A DNA stretch of 64,000 nucleotides from an uncultured Alphaproteobacteria bacterium (GTDB taxonomy: Bacteria > Pseudomonadota > Alphaproteobacteria > Micavibrionales > Micavibrionaceae), in the NCBI GenBank assembly GCA_946480475.1, contig CAMLJM010000010.1, positions 1 through 64,000 of the forward strand. The letters are read 5' to 3'. Position 1 is the stretch's first letter; every line of letters starts with the position of its first letter. This document shows, piece after piece, positions 8,797-16,044 of this stretch. A model generated the notes under the pieces. The model saw nothing but the letters and a program-made list of their open reading frames with translations. It searched no databases and was not told the DNA's origin. The translations under genes were made by a program, and so were the position numbers.

Positions 8797-9418
8797 GCTC
8801 TTCGGCTTCCTCCTTACTAAATTTCATAACTTTCTGAGCAATTTCAAAATCAAACCCGGCGCGTGCCATGGCGGCCAGTTGTTTATCGCGATGATCGCCC
8901 CCCTTGTCGACGGGCGTATAAGGGCCAATACGGCGTTTTCGGGCATGTTTTAGTGCCGCCAGTAAATCGGGATTGATGTCTCTCAGGCTATCAATCTCGC
9001 CTAAGGTCTGCTTTACCAGTGTGGCGGGAATGCCTTTAATCGCCATTCGGGCTTCTATGGCTCTGGTTGAAAGGCCGCGCTGGCGGAGGGAGCGGATAGC
9101 GCCTGTCGCAAACATTTCGTCATTAAGCAGGCCAGATCTTTGGAATGCTTCTATAAGGTTATTGAGCAGGTTAATACACTCGTCACGGTCCTGATCCGGG
9201 TGCGCCTTGCAGGATTTATCAATTTTACGCTGCATAACGCGTCGAAACTGTGCTGAACTGGCGGCAAAACGCTGGAGGTAGTAAAGGCCAGAATTCTGAA
9301 GATACGTGGCCGTGATTTTCTTGGGTATTTTAGGCGCGGCAGGACGCGATTTCTCCCCTTTGGCGGGGGGCTTGATCCCGGCTGAATCTGGGTTATCTTG
9401 GTGTTTCCGCTGCGTCAT
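8774..9418 (-). CDS. recX: RecX family regulatory protein
   Basis: Modulator of the RecA filament. The 214-residue protein has a basic, proline-rich head of about 40 residues and then the helical RecX core: LQRFAASSAQFRRVM near residue 48, INLLNNLIEAFQRSGLLND around 85-103, and FATGAIRSLRQRGLS...IEARMAIKGI, which is the diagnostic SR-RG-IE pattern. The C-terminal repeat ends in DFEIAQKVMKFS. recA is not in this window. Its start is only 17 bases from the divergent ABC permease start. Confidence 0.85.
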   Translation of the reverse strand: MTQRKHQDNPDSAGIKPPAKGEKSRPAAPKIPKKITATYLQNSGLYYLQRFAASSAQFRRVMQRKIDKSCKAHPDQDRDECINLLNNLIEAFQRSGLLNDEMFATGAIRSLRQRGLSTRAIEARMAIKGIPATLVKQTLGEIDSLRDINPDLLAALKHARKRRIGPYTPVDKGGDHRDKQLAAMARAGFDFEIAQKVMKFSKEEAEELIGSSGW

Positions 9419-9435
9419 ACTCCAAGGTTAGCATA

Positions 9436-10254
9436 ATGAATGATCCCGTGTCTGCGCCTGTTTATAATCTCAATCCCCGGCCTATCAGAGGCGTAAATTT
9501 CATAGGGCTTGCTACCTTTATTCATAAGGAAATTGCCCGTTTTATGAAGGTGTGGCTCCAGACGGTCCTGGCGCCTGTCATTACGACTATCCTGTTCTTT
9601 ATGATTTTTGTGCTAGCCCTAGGCCATAATAATGAAGCGGTCGATGGGGTGCCTTATCTGCAGTTCCTTGTGCCGGGGCTTATTATGATGTCCATGGTAC
9701 AGAACGCTTTTGCCAATACCTCGTCTTCCATCATTATCGCCAAGGTGCAGGGCAGTATTGTCGATGTTTTAATGCCGCCCTTGGGTGCTATGGAGTTGCT
9801 TGTGGGGTATGCCCTGGGCGGGGTTGTCCGGGGGGTACTGGTAGGGGCAGCCTGTCTATTGGCGATGTTGCCGTTTGTGCCCCTGACCATTTATTCTTGG
9901 CCTATGCTTTTGGCTACGGCTGTTCTGGCATCCCTTATGCTGTCTTTAATAGGTATTGCTGGCGGGTTGTGGTCAGAAAAATTTGATCATATGGCCACGA
10001 TCACGAATTTTATCGTCACGCCACTCTCATTCCTGTCTGGCACATTCTATTCAATCTCACGTTTGCCGGGTGTATGGAAGGATATAGCGCTCTATAACCC
10101 GTTCTTTCATATGATTGATGGATTCCGGTATGGCATGATCGGTCATGCTGATGCTGATGTGACGATGGGTTTATGGATGCTCATTATTATCAATGCGTTG
10201 TTATTTGGATTATGTTACCGGATGCTGAAAACCGGTTATAAGATACGGGCTTAA
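9436..10254 (+). CDS. ABC-2 type transporter permease
   Basis: A 272-residue membrane protein with six predicted helices, of the YadH/NodJ-like ABC-2 permease type: the amphipathic head (FIHKEIARFMKVWLQTVLAP) enters the first helix, and the C-terminal block TPLSFLSGTFYSISRLPGVW...YNPFFHMIDGFRYG is the family signature. Such permeases export lipids, polysaccharides or drugs with a separate ATPase. No ATPase gene is adjacent, so its partner must be encoded elsewhere. It stops 3 bases before hslO and may be co-transcribed with it. Confidence 0.88.
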   Translation: MNDPVSAPVYNLNPRPIRGVNFIGLATFIHKEIARFMKVWLQTVLAPVITTILFFMIFVLALGHNNEAVDGVPYLQFLVPGLIMMSMVQNAFANTSSSIIIAKVQGSIVDVLMPPLGAMELLVGYALGGVVRGVLVGAACLLAMLPFVPLTIYSWPMLLATAVLASLMLSLIGIAGGLWSEKFDHMATITNFIVTPLSFLSGTFYSISRLPGVWKDIALYNPFFHMIDGFRYGMIGHADADVTMGLWMLIIINALLFGLCYRMLKTGYKIRA

Positions 10255-10257
10255 TAG

Positions 10258-11142
10258 ATGTCTGATTTTTCACTGCCGTTTCTGATCGAATCCTCTGGAT
10301 TGCGCGGGCGCATTGTGCGTCTCGACAATGTGCTCGATCAGATCCTGAAGGCGCACAACTATGTCGAGCCTGTATCCAGGCTAACAGCAGAAACAGCGAC
10401 CATGGCTGTCTTGTTGGGAACAATGCTTAAATATGAAGGCATATTCACGCTACAGGTCCAAACCGAAGGCGCAGTAAAGATGCTGGTTAGCGATTATACG
10501 TCTGCTGGTGACGTGCGTGCCTGTGCGACTGTTGCAAACGATGCTGTTATTGATCCCCGATCAAAGAATTTACTGGGTAAGGGTTATATGGCCTTTACTG
10601 TCGATCAGGGTGAAAACACAGAACGTTATCAGGGCATTGTCGAACTCAAGAATAATAACCTGCTTGACAGCATGCAGGATTATTTCACGCAGTCAGAACA
10701 AATCCGCACGGGTATCAAGATGGCCATTGGTCAATTAAATGGTCAATGGCGCGGAGCGGCCATTATGATTCAGGATATGCCGGAAGAGGGCGGAATCCCC
10801 GCTGTTAGTGAAGGCATGGATGTTTCAGAAGGGGAAGATAATTGGCGTCGTGTCATGATGCTTTTGCAAAGCTGCACGGATGAGGAGCTATTATCTCCGG
10901 ATTTAAGTGCGGAAGAGTTATTGTTCCGCCTTTTCCATGAAGAAGGTGTGCGTGTATTTACGCCCAAAACGGTGCAGAAAAACTGCCGCTGCGCTATGGA
11001 AAAAGTTGAGGGGGTTCTGACGACGCTCAGTGATGATGATATTCGCCATCTGACGGTAGATGGAAAAATCACCATGACCTGTGAGTTCTGCAGCCGCGAA
11101 TTTGACTTTGATCCGGTACAGCTTGGTCGTAATATTGCCTGA
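10258..11142 (+). CDS. hslO: Redox-regulated chaperone Hsp33
   Basis: Holdase chaperone activated by oxidation of a zinc-bound cysteine tetrad. All four cysteines are present in the C-terminal switch: C243-x-C245, then 29 residues, then C275-xx-C278. This fits the CXC-X27-32-CXXC pattern of Hsp33. Earlier blocks include the ETATMAVLLGTMLKYEGIFTLQ-type segment near 44-65 and the GQLNGQWRGAAIMIQ core. At 294 residues the length is normal. The gene begins 3 bases after the ABC permease stop; a lipoprotein gene follows after 25 bases. Confidence 0.95.
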   Translation: MSDFSLPFLIESSGLRGRIVRLDNVLDQILKAHNYVEPVSRLTAETATMAVLLGTMLKYEGIFTLQVQTEGAVKMLVSDYTSAGDVRACATVANDAVIDPRSKNLLGKGYMAFTVDQGENTERYQGIVELKNNNLLDSMQDYFTQSEQIRTGIKMAIGQLNGQWRGAAIMIQDMPEEGGIPAVSEGMDVSEGEDNWRRVMMLLQSCTDEELLSPDLSAEELLFRLFHEEGVRVFTPKTVQKNCRCAMEKVEGVLTTLSDDDIRHLTVDGKITMTCEFCSREFDFDPVQLGRNIA

Positions 11143-11167
11143 TCACTTTCTGATTCAGGGTTCTGCC

Positions 11168-11824
11168 ATGCAAGTATCTGTTTTTCGTACACTGACGACT
11201 GCTCTTCTGGTTACCGTTTCTGCGGTTCATTTATCGGCTTGTACTTCTACGCCCGCATCATCGGGTAAGCCATTGCCAGAGCTGACATTCACGAATATCA
11301 CGCCCTATCATGTGCAGGCTTCCCATGTCGAGGTAGAGACAAAATATACTCCGGGTGCCGATCCTAAAGACGTGGCTTCCACATTTGCTGTATCGCCGGA
11401 TGTTGCTGTCAGACGTTACGCTGAAAACCGCCTGCAGCCGGGAGGCCAACCTGGTGGATTTAAATTTGTAATCGAAGACGCCCGCGTTTATCAAACGGTG
11501 ATCAAGCCTGATAATAAGGTCGTGAACTGGGTAGGGGCCGGTAATCAGGACCAATATGAATTATTCCTGAAACTGTCGCTTTATTACACTGACGATGTGG
11601 GCATGCAGTCAGGCCGTAAGGGCGAAATGAGTTTCAATCGTACGTTAACGATGCCGTCCAGCGTGTCTTTGTCTGAACGCGAGGCGCGCCAGATGGAGTT
11701 TCTGGACATGCTCATGAAGGATGTGGATGTTGCTGTTATGAAGGCGTTATCCGAAAAGTTCAGCATGGTTGATGCCGATGCCCTGCCGCTGGCGGCTTTA
11801 TTATCGACGCCACAGGTACGGTGA
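11168..11824 (+). CDS. Putative lipoprotein, unknown function
   Basis: A 218-residue exported protein with a lipoprotein signal: a short hydrophobic helix and an LSAC lipobox in the first 24 residues, then a threonine/serine-rich linker. The mature part shows mixed beta/alpha character without motifs I recognise. I place the start at the ATG at 11168, because the longer reading to 11081 would run through the end of hslO and put 29 odd residues before the signal peptide. A CAGGG lies about 8 bases upstream. The 3' end overlaps the convergent trkH by 24 bases. Function unknown. Confidence 0.75.
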   Translation: MQVSVFRTLTTALLVTVSAVHLSACTSTPASSGKPLPELTFTNITPYHVQASHVEVETKYTPGADPKDVASTFAVSPDVAVRRYAENRLQPGGQPGGFKFVIEDARVYQTVIKPDNKVVNWVGAGNQDQYELFLKLSLYYTDDVGMQSGRKGEMSFNRTLTMPSSVSLSEREARQMEFLDMLMKDVDVAVMKALSEKFSMVDADALPLAALLSTPQVR

Positions 11825-13249
11825 GAAGAGGACCAGCAGAGTCAATAATTCGAGGCGTCCCATAATCATTGCTAAAGATAATATCCATTTGGCGGTATCA
11901 GGTAAGGGAGTGAAGTTCCCGGCAGGGCCAATAATAGAACCCAAGCCTGGACCCACATTCATAAATGCCGTCGCGGCACCTGTTATGCTGGTAATCAGAT
12001 CTAATCCCAGCAGGCCTAGTATTAAAGAAAATGCGGCAACTGACATAAACAGTGATATCACATAAACGATCACTGAGAACATGATGTCTTCGCTGACACG
12101 GCGGTTTTCGTATGTGATGGGGAATACGCCGTGTGGATGAACGAGGCGAAACATCTGCCGATTGAAGAGCGACCACATAATTTGGAAGCGCATGATTTTT
12201 GTTCCGCCGCTAGTTGAGCCTGTGCAACCGCCAACAAAGGTTAGTGCAAAGAACGCTACAAGGGCGAAGGGACCCCACAGGCTGTAGTCTTCTGACATAT
12301 AGCCTGTGGTTGTTACGACAGAGACAACATTAAAACTGACGGCGCGTAAAGCATCAGTAAAGTTTCTGTCATGGTTTATCATAAGCCAGAATGTCATGAG
12401 CAAAATAGCGGCAGCCAAGAACTTCAGGAAAGCCCTGACCTGGGAATTATAGAATACAGCTTTCCATTCACCTTTACCCATCCGGATGTAGAGAACGAAA
12501 GGCAGAGCGCCTAGTATCATAAAAAATGTTGCTGCCCATTCAATCAGCGGGTTTTTAAAGTACGCAAAAGAAGAATCGTGAGTTGACAAGCCGCCTGTGG
12601 CAACAGAGGTCATCGCATGATTAATGGCGTCAAAACCGCTCATGCCGCAGAACCAGTAAGTCAGCGTACACCAGGCTACAAGAAACAAGTATATATAACC
12701 GATGGCCATCGCATTCTGGCGAATGCGGGGCAGGGCTTTATCAGATTTATCCGAGGATTCTGTCTGGAAAAGCTGCATGCCGCCCACTTTCAGGAATGGC
12801 AGGATGGTCAGGGCCATGACAATAAACCCGACTCCGCCGAAAGCCTGCAAAATAGATCGCCAGAGTAAAATACCGGGCGGGGCATTATCAAGTCCGACGA
12901 TGACGGTTGATCCTGTGGTGGTCACCGCTGATGTTGCTTCAAATACTGCATCTGCAAAATCGAGATTGATACCTGAATGCCAAAGTGGCAGGGCACCAAA
13001 GAGTGACATGACGGCCCAACCCATAGCTGTCAGAACAAAGGCCTGACGTATGTTTAAAGATGCTTCTGTGCAACCCGCATTGCTAAGAATAAGGGTGCCG
13101 CCAAAGAAGGTGCAGATACAAATTGAGAAAAAGAAAACCTTCCAGTCATCATGATTGTAATACATGTCGACGAGCATCGGCACGGCCATGCCCATCGCCA
13201 GCAGGCATAGCAGCATACCCATGACATATAATATCGGGCGCATATCCAT
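11801..13249 (-). CDS. trkH: Potassium uptake protein, TrkH family
   Basis: Potassium-translocating subunit, 482 residues, all membrane. The four pore loops are visible in order: TTTGSTVIVGL, SVATGGLSTHD, SVVTTTGYMSED and TAFMNVGPGLG, each with the conserved glycine of the selectivity filter. The TTTGST first loop is typical of TrkH/TrkG. The regulatory TrkA subunit is not encoded nearby. The gene follows apaG by 10 bases on the same strand. It can start at 13249 or two codons later at 13243. Confidence 0.93.
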   Translation of the reverse strand: MDMRPILYVMGMLLCLLAMGMAVPMLVDMYYNHDDWKVFFFSICICTFFGGTLILSNAGCTEASLNIRQAFVLTAMGWAVMSLFGALPLWHSGINLDFADAVFEATSAVTTTGSTVIVGLDNAPPGILLWRSILQAFGGVGFIVMALTILPFLKVGGMQLFQTESSDKSDKALPRIRQNAMAIGYIYLFLVAWCTLTYWFCGMSGFDAINHAMTSVATGGLSTHDSSFAYFKNPLIEWAATFFMILGALPFVLYIRMGKGEWKAVFYNSQVRAFLKFLAAAILLMTFWLMINHDRNFTDALRAVSFNVVSVVTTTGYMSEDYSLWGPFALVAFFALTFVGGCTGSTSGGTKIMRFQIMWSLFNRQMFRLVHPHGVFPITYENRRVSEDIMFSVIVYVISLFMSVAAFSLILGLLGLDLITSITGAATAFMNVGPGLGSIIGPAGNFTPLPDTAKWILSLAMIMGRLELLTLLVLFSPYLWRR

Positions 13250-13259
13250 ATTTCAGACT

Positions 13260-13652
13260 CTAATGAATGACAGCGTGCTGATAAGGGCTATCGAGGGAAA
13301 AGGCAGGAATATCCACAGTGAAGGTCTGCCCGTGAATGCCCAGCATCTTATAAGTCCCCGTCATGATGCCGCCCGGCGTGCCCAATGGCGTGCCGCTGGT
13401 ATATTCAAACGACTCGCCTGGGGCCAGGGTGGGCTGCTGGCCAATGACGCCTTCGCCCTCTACCTCATGCGTCTGGCCGAAAGCGTCCGTAATTTTCCAA
13501 TAGCGGGACTTCAGTTGTACGATCTGATCGCCCTTATTCTCAATCCGGACATGGTATGACCAGACATAGTGTTCTTCTTCCGGACGTGATTGATCCGGCA
13601 GGTAGTCAGGCTTTACCTGAACGGTGATATTGTGTGTGGTCTTCTCGTACAT
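13260..13652 (-). CDS. apaG: ApaG domain protein
   Basis: A 130-residue ApaG protein, a single fibronectin-III-like beta domain. The family features are visible: VWSYHVRIENKGDQIVQL, RYWKITD, the glycine loop GEGVIGQQPTLAPGESFEYTSG and the C-terminal FTVDIPAFSL. ApaG has been tied genetically to cobalt/magnesium resistance in enterobacteria; the biochemical role is not settled. The ATG has a good AAAGGA ribosome site. It lies upstream of trkH and downstream of a hairpin that terminates the OmpA-like gene. Confidence 0.93.
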   Translation of the reverse strand: MYEKTTHNITVQVKPDYLPDQSRPEEEHYVWSYHVRIENKGDQIVQLKSRYWKITDAFGQTHEVEGEGVIGQQPTLAPGESFEYTSGTPLGTPGGIMTGTYKMLGIHGQTFTVDIPAFSLDSPYQHAVIH

Positions 13653-13670
13653 ATATATCCTTTAAAGCAA

Positions 13671-13703
13671 CAAGGCCGGAGAATTGTCCCCGGCCTTGCT
13701 AAA
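13671..13703 (-). terminator. Intrinsic terminator after the OmpA-type lipoprotein gene
   Basis: A 9-bp perfect inverted repeat, CAAGGCCGG at 13671-13679 and CCGGCCTTG at 13690-13698, encloses a 10-base loop. Read on the minus strand, the stem is followed by a modestly T-rich tail (TTGCTTT). It lies between the OmpA-type gene stop and the apaG start, so it separates the two transcription units. The weak T-tract means partial read-through into apaG is possible. Confidence 0.65.
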
Positions 13704-13721
13704 AGTATCAGGGTCGGGAAA

Positions 13722-14609
13722 TTACTGGAATGTAATTTCAGCGCGACGGTTAGCTGGCTCGCGAACGTTGTCGTCTGTAGCAACAAGGTTCTGGTCTTCG
13801 CCACGGCCGTCAACTTTGATCAGGCTGGCGTCAACACCGCGCTTGATCAGCGCATCACGAACAGAGTTTGCGCGCTTCATGGCCAGACGGTTGTTGTATG
13901 TGCGTGAACCGGCGCGGTCCGTGTGACCCACAACGTTCAGAACGTTCAGGCTGCGGCTCTTCACTTCTGTGCCAACGGCATCCAGAACGCTTTCACCGCT
14001 AGCGGCTACAGCTGACTTGTCGAAATCGAAGAATACGAGGTACATCGCGTCTTCTGTTTTCATTGGTTCAGCAGGAGGCTCAACTGCCGCTACAGGCTCC
14101 ATGACTGGAGCTGGTTTCACCAGACCTTCCAGAGCATTCATAGCTTCCATGAACTGGTTTTTGCACTGGGAGATATCATCCTCCTGCCAGTTTTCTTCCT
14201 GCTGTTCGATCCAGCAATCAAAACGGGCTTGCGCAACAGCTGCCTGTTGGGCGGCCACTTCGCGTGCACCCAGATCAAATGCCACAACCAGGCGACCACG
14301 CGCTGTGCTCAGTTCTTCCATATGTTGTGGGTTCAGGTTCCAGTCGCTGATAGGCTCTGGCATAACAACCTCGCCTGCTGCTGCTGCAAGGCCTTTGCGC
14401 GCAAAGTGCAGGGCATCAGGGTAATCAAACATTTCGTTCAGTTCACGGTTTGTGAAATCACGGTATTCGCCCGCAAGGTATTGAGTGAACGGGCTGCCAA
14501 CAGCTTGAACTTCGTTCAGGGCTTTTACTTCACTGTGTGCCTGATAGTTCGAGCAGGCACCGAGACCGATGACACATGCGCCGAGAACGAGGCCGCGAAT
14601 AACTTTCAT
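13722..14609 (-). CDS. OmpA-family peptidoglycan-associated lipoprotein
   Basis: A 295-residue outer-membrane lipoprotein. The signal peptide ends in the lipobox LGAC with the lipidated cysteine at C19. Residues 30-180 form a helical domain rich in Q, A and W, and a proline/glutamate linker follows. The OmpA C-terminal peptidoglycan-binding domain occupies about 195-295, with the key block VVGHTDRAGSRTYNNRLAMKRA and the NRRAEITF ending. The helical middle region distinguishes it from a standard Pal. The start has an AAGGAG ribosome site. A strong hairpin follows the stop. Confidence 0.9.
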   Translation of the reverse strand: MKVIRGLVLGACVIGLGACSNYQAHSEVKALNEVQAVGSPFTQYLAGEYRDFTNRELNEMFDYPDALHFARKGLAAAAGEVVMPEPISDWNLNPQHMEELSTARGRLVVAFDLGAREVAAQQAAVAQARFDCWIEQQEENWQEDDISQCKNQFMEAMNALEGLVKPAPVMEPVAAVEPPAEPMKTEDAMYLVFFDFDKSAVAASGESVLDAVGTEVKSRSLNVLNVVGHTDRAGSRTYNNRLAMKRANSVRDALIKRGVDASLIKVDGRGEDQNLVATDDNVREPANRRAEITFQ

Positions 14610-14973
14610 AACATATGCTCCTTAAAAGCTTGGATAGTGCCGCTGTGGAATCTTGCGGGTTTTCCGCAAAACCAAATTCAGGGCCTATGATTACTACCTA
14701 ACCGTTCACTTTTTATAAAGGAAGAGCCTTGAAAGTAAAGGAATCTTTCCACAGGTTTATCAGAATTGCTCAGAACAGAAAGATTGCAGCTGCTATAAAC
14801 ACTAAAAATGCGGGAAACGCGTGGGTTTACAATAAATCTCCGTTTTGTATTATGAAAATAATAAATTACTCGTAATAAATTGCTCTGCAGCACGGTAGGG
14901 GAATTGACATTTCATAATGCAGGCAGCAAGGATATCTCCCAATTACATATAAATATAAAACAGGGAGTCAAAG
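14610..14973. other. Intergenic region between divergent genes
   Basis: This 364-base gap separates the divergent OmpA-type gene and deoC and is AT-rich in its right half. It must hold both promoters. A TTGACA lies at 14904-14909, but I see no convincing -10 at normal spacing. The 9-mer TAATAAATT occurs twice in direct orientation (14859-14867 and 14873-14881), 14 bases apart. The open frame on the minus strand at 14678-14893 has no coding features and is not called. Confidence 0.5.
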
Positions 14974-16026
14974 ATGTCTTCAGACCGTGAAACTGCTTCA
15001 CCCGGACAGAATATATGGCCGTTTCCTCCTGAACGAGAATCGCAGACATTGCCAGCCGTCATTCATGACGAGCATCAAATCGAGCGTAACCAAGGCATGC
15101 CATTGGATTTAGGCATCATCAATAATGTGCGCATCAATACAAATGGCGTTCAGGCGCGCGCGGGTGAATTTGGTGCGCGCCGCACTGTGAAGAAAGATTT
15201 TCAGGCCGCGTGGCTTCTGAAGGCGGTGACGCTGATGGACCTGACGACGCTGTCAGGTGATGACACATTTGGCAAAGTTGATCGCCTCTGTGCCAAAGCG
15301 CGTAATCCCGTTAATCCTAAATTGCTATCAGCCATGGGGATGGCTGATAAAGGCCTGACGACAGGTGCTGTGTGCGTTTATCATGAGCACGTTAAAGAAG
15401 CTGTTGGATTCCTGAAAGGGACAAAAATTCCGGTCGCCGCTGTTTCAACGGGCTTTCCGCATGGCCAATCACCATTCCAGACACGTCTGGATGAAATATT
15501 CGCTTCTGTTGCCGATGGCGCCAAAGAGATTGATATCGTTATCACACGTGAACTGGCACTGACGGGTCAATGGGACAAACTTTATGAAGAAATGAAGGCC
15601 TATCGTGAGGCTTGTGGTGATGCGCATGTGAAAGCCATTTTGGGGACGGGCGATCTGGGGACACTTGAAAACGTGGCAAAAGCCAGCTGGGTTTGCATGA
15701 TGGCGGGGGCCGACTTTATCAAGACATCGACAGGTAAGGAGGGCGTGAATGCTAACCTTGCCGTGTCTCTGGTGATGGTACGCGCATTGCGTGATTACCA
15801 TGACCTGACTGGTTACAAGATCGGCTATAAACCAGCGGGCGGCATTGCTACCGCTAAAGATGCGCTCGAAAATCTGTATCTGATCAAAGAAGAGTTGGGT
15901 AATGAATGGATGCGCCCTGAGCTGTTCCGTTTTGGTGCATCTAGCTTGCTCAATGATATAGAACGCCAGCTTGAACATCATGTAACCGGCAGATACTCGG
16001 CCGGTTATCGTCATGGCATGGCTTAA
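14974..16026 (+). CDS. deoC: Deoxyribose-phosphate aldolase
   Basis: Splits 2-deoxyribose-5-phosphate into acetaldehyde and glyceraldehyde-3-phosphate. The Schiff-base lysine lies in FIKTSTGKEG, the second lysine in YKIGYKPAGGI, and the acidic residue in EIDIVI. The 350-residue protein is about 90 residues longer than the E. coli enzyme because of an N-terminal extension, a form found in alphaproteobacteria. A GGGAG ribosome site precedes the ATG. The aldehyde dehydrogenase gene starts 18 bases downstream, which fits acetaldehyde oxidation. Confidence 0.95.
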   Translation: MSSDRETASPGQNIWPFPPERESQTLPAVIHDEHQIERNQGMPLDLGIINNVRINTNGVQARAGEFGARRTVKKDFQAAWLLKAVTLMDLTTLSGDDTFGKVDRLCAKARNPVNPKLLSAMGMADKGLTTGAVCVYHEHVKEAVGFLKGTKIPVAAVSTGFPHGQSPFQTRLDEIFASVADGAKEIDIVITRELALTGQWDKLYEEMKAYREACGDAHVKAILGTGDLGTLENVAKASWVCMMAGADFIKTSTGKEGVNANLAVSLVMVRALRDYHDLTGYKIGYKPAGGIATAKDALENLYLIKEELGNEWMRPELFRFGASSLLNDIERQLEHHVTGRYSAGYRHGMA

Positions 16027-16044
16027 GACAGGGGGATAAAAATC

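Noticed and set aside
14678..14893. 71-residue open frame on the minus strand in the ompA-like/deoC gap
   Set aside because: It has no ribosome site, no family features, a lysine/serine composition typical of AT-rich noncoding DNA, and it overlaps the promoters of both neighbours.
14904..14909. TTGACA as the deoC -35 box
   Set aside because: There is no acceptable -10 at 16-18 bases; only a 19-20 base spacing to a weak GGATAT-like sequence.
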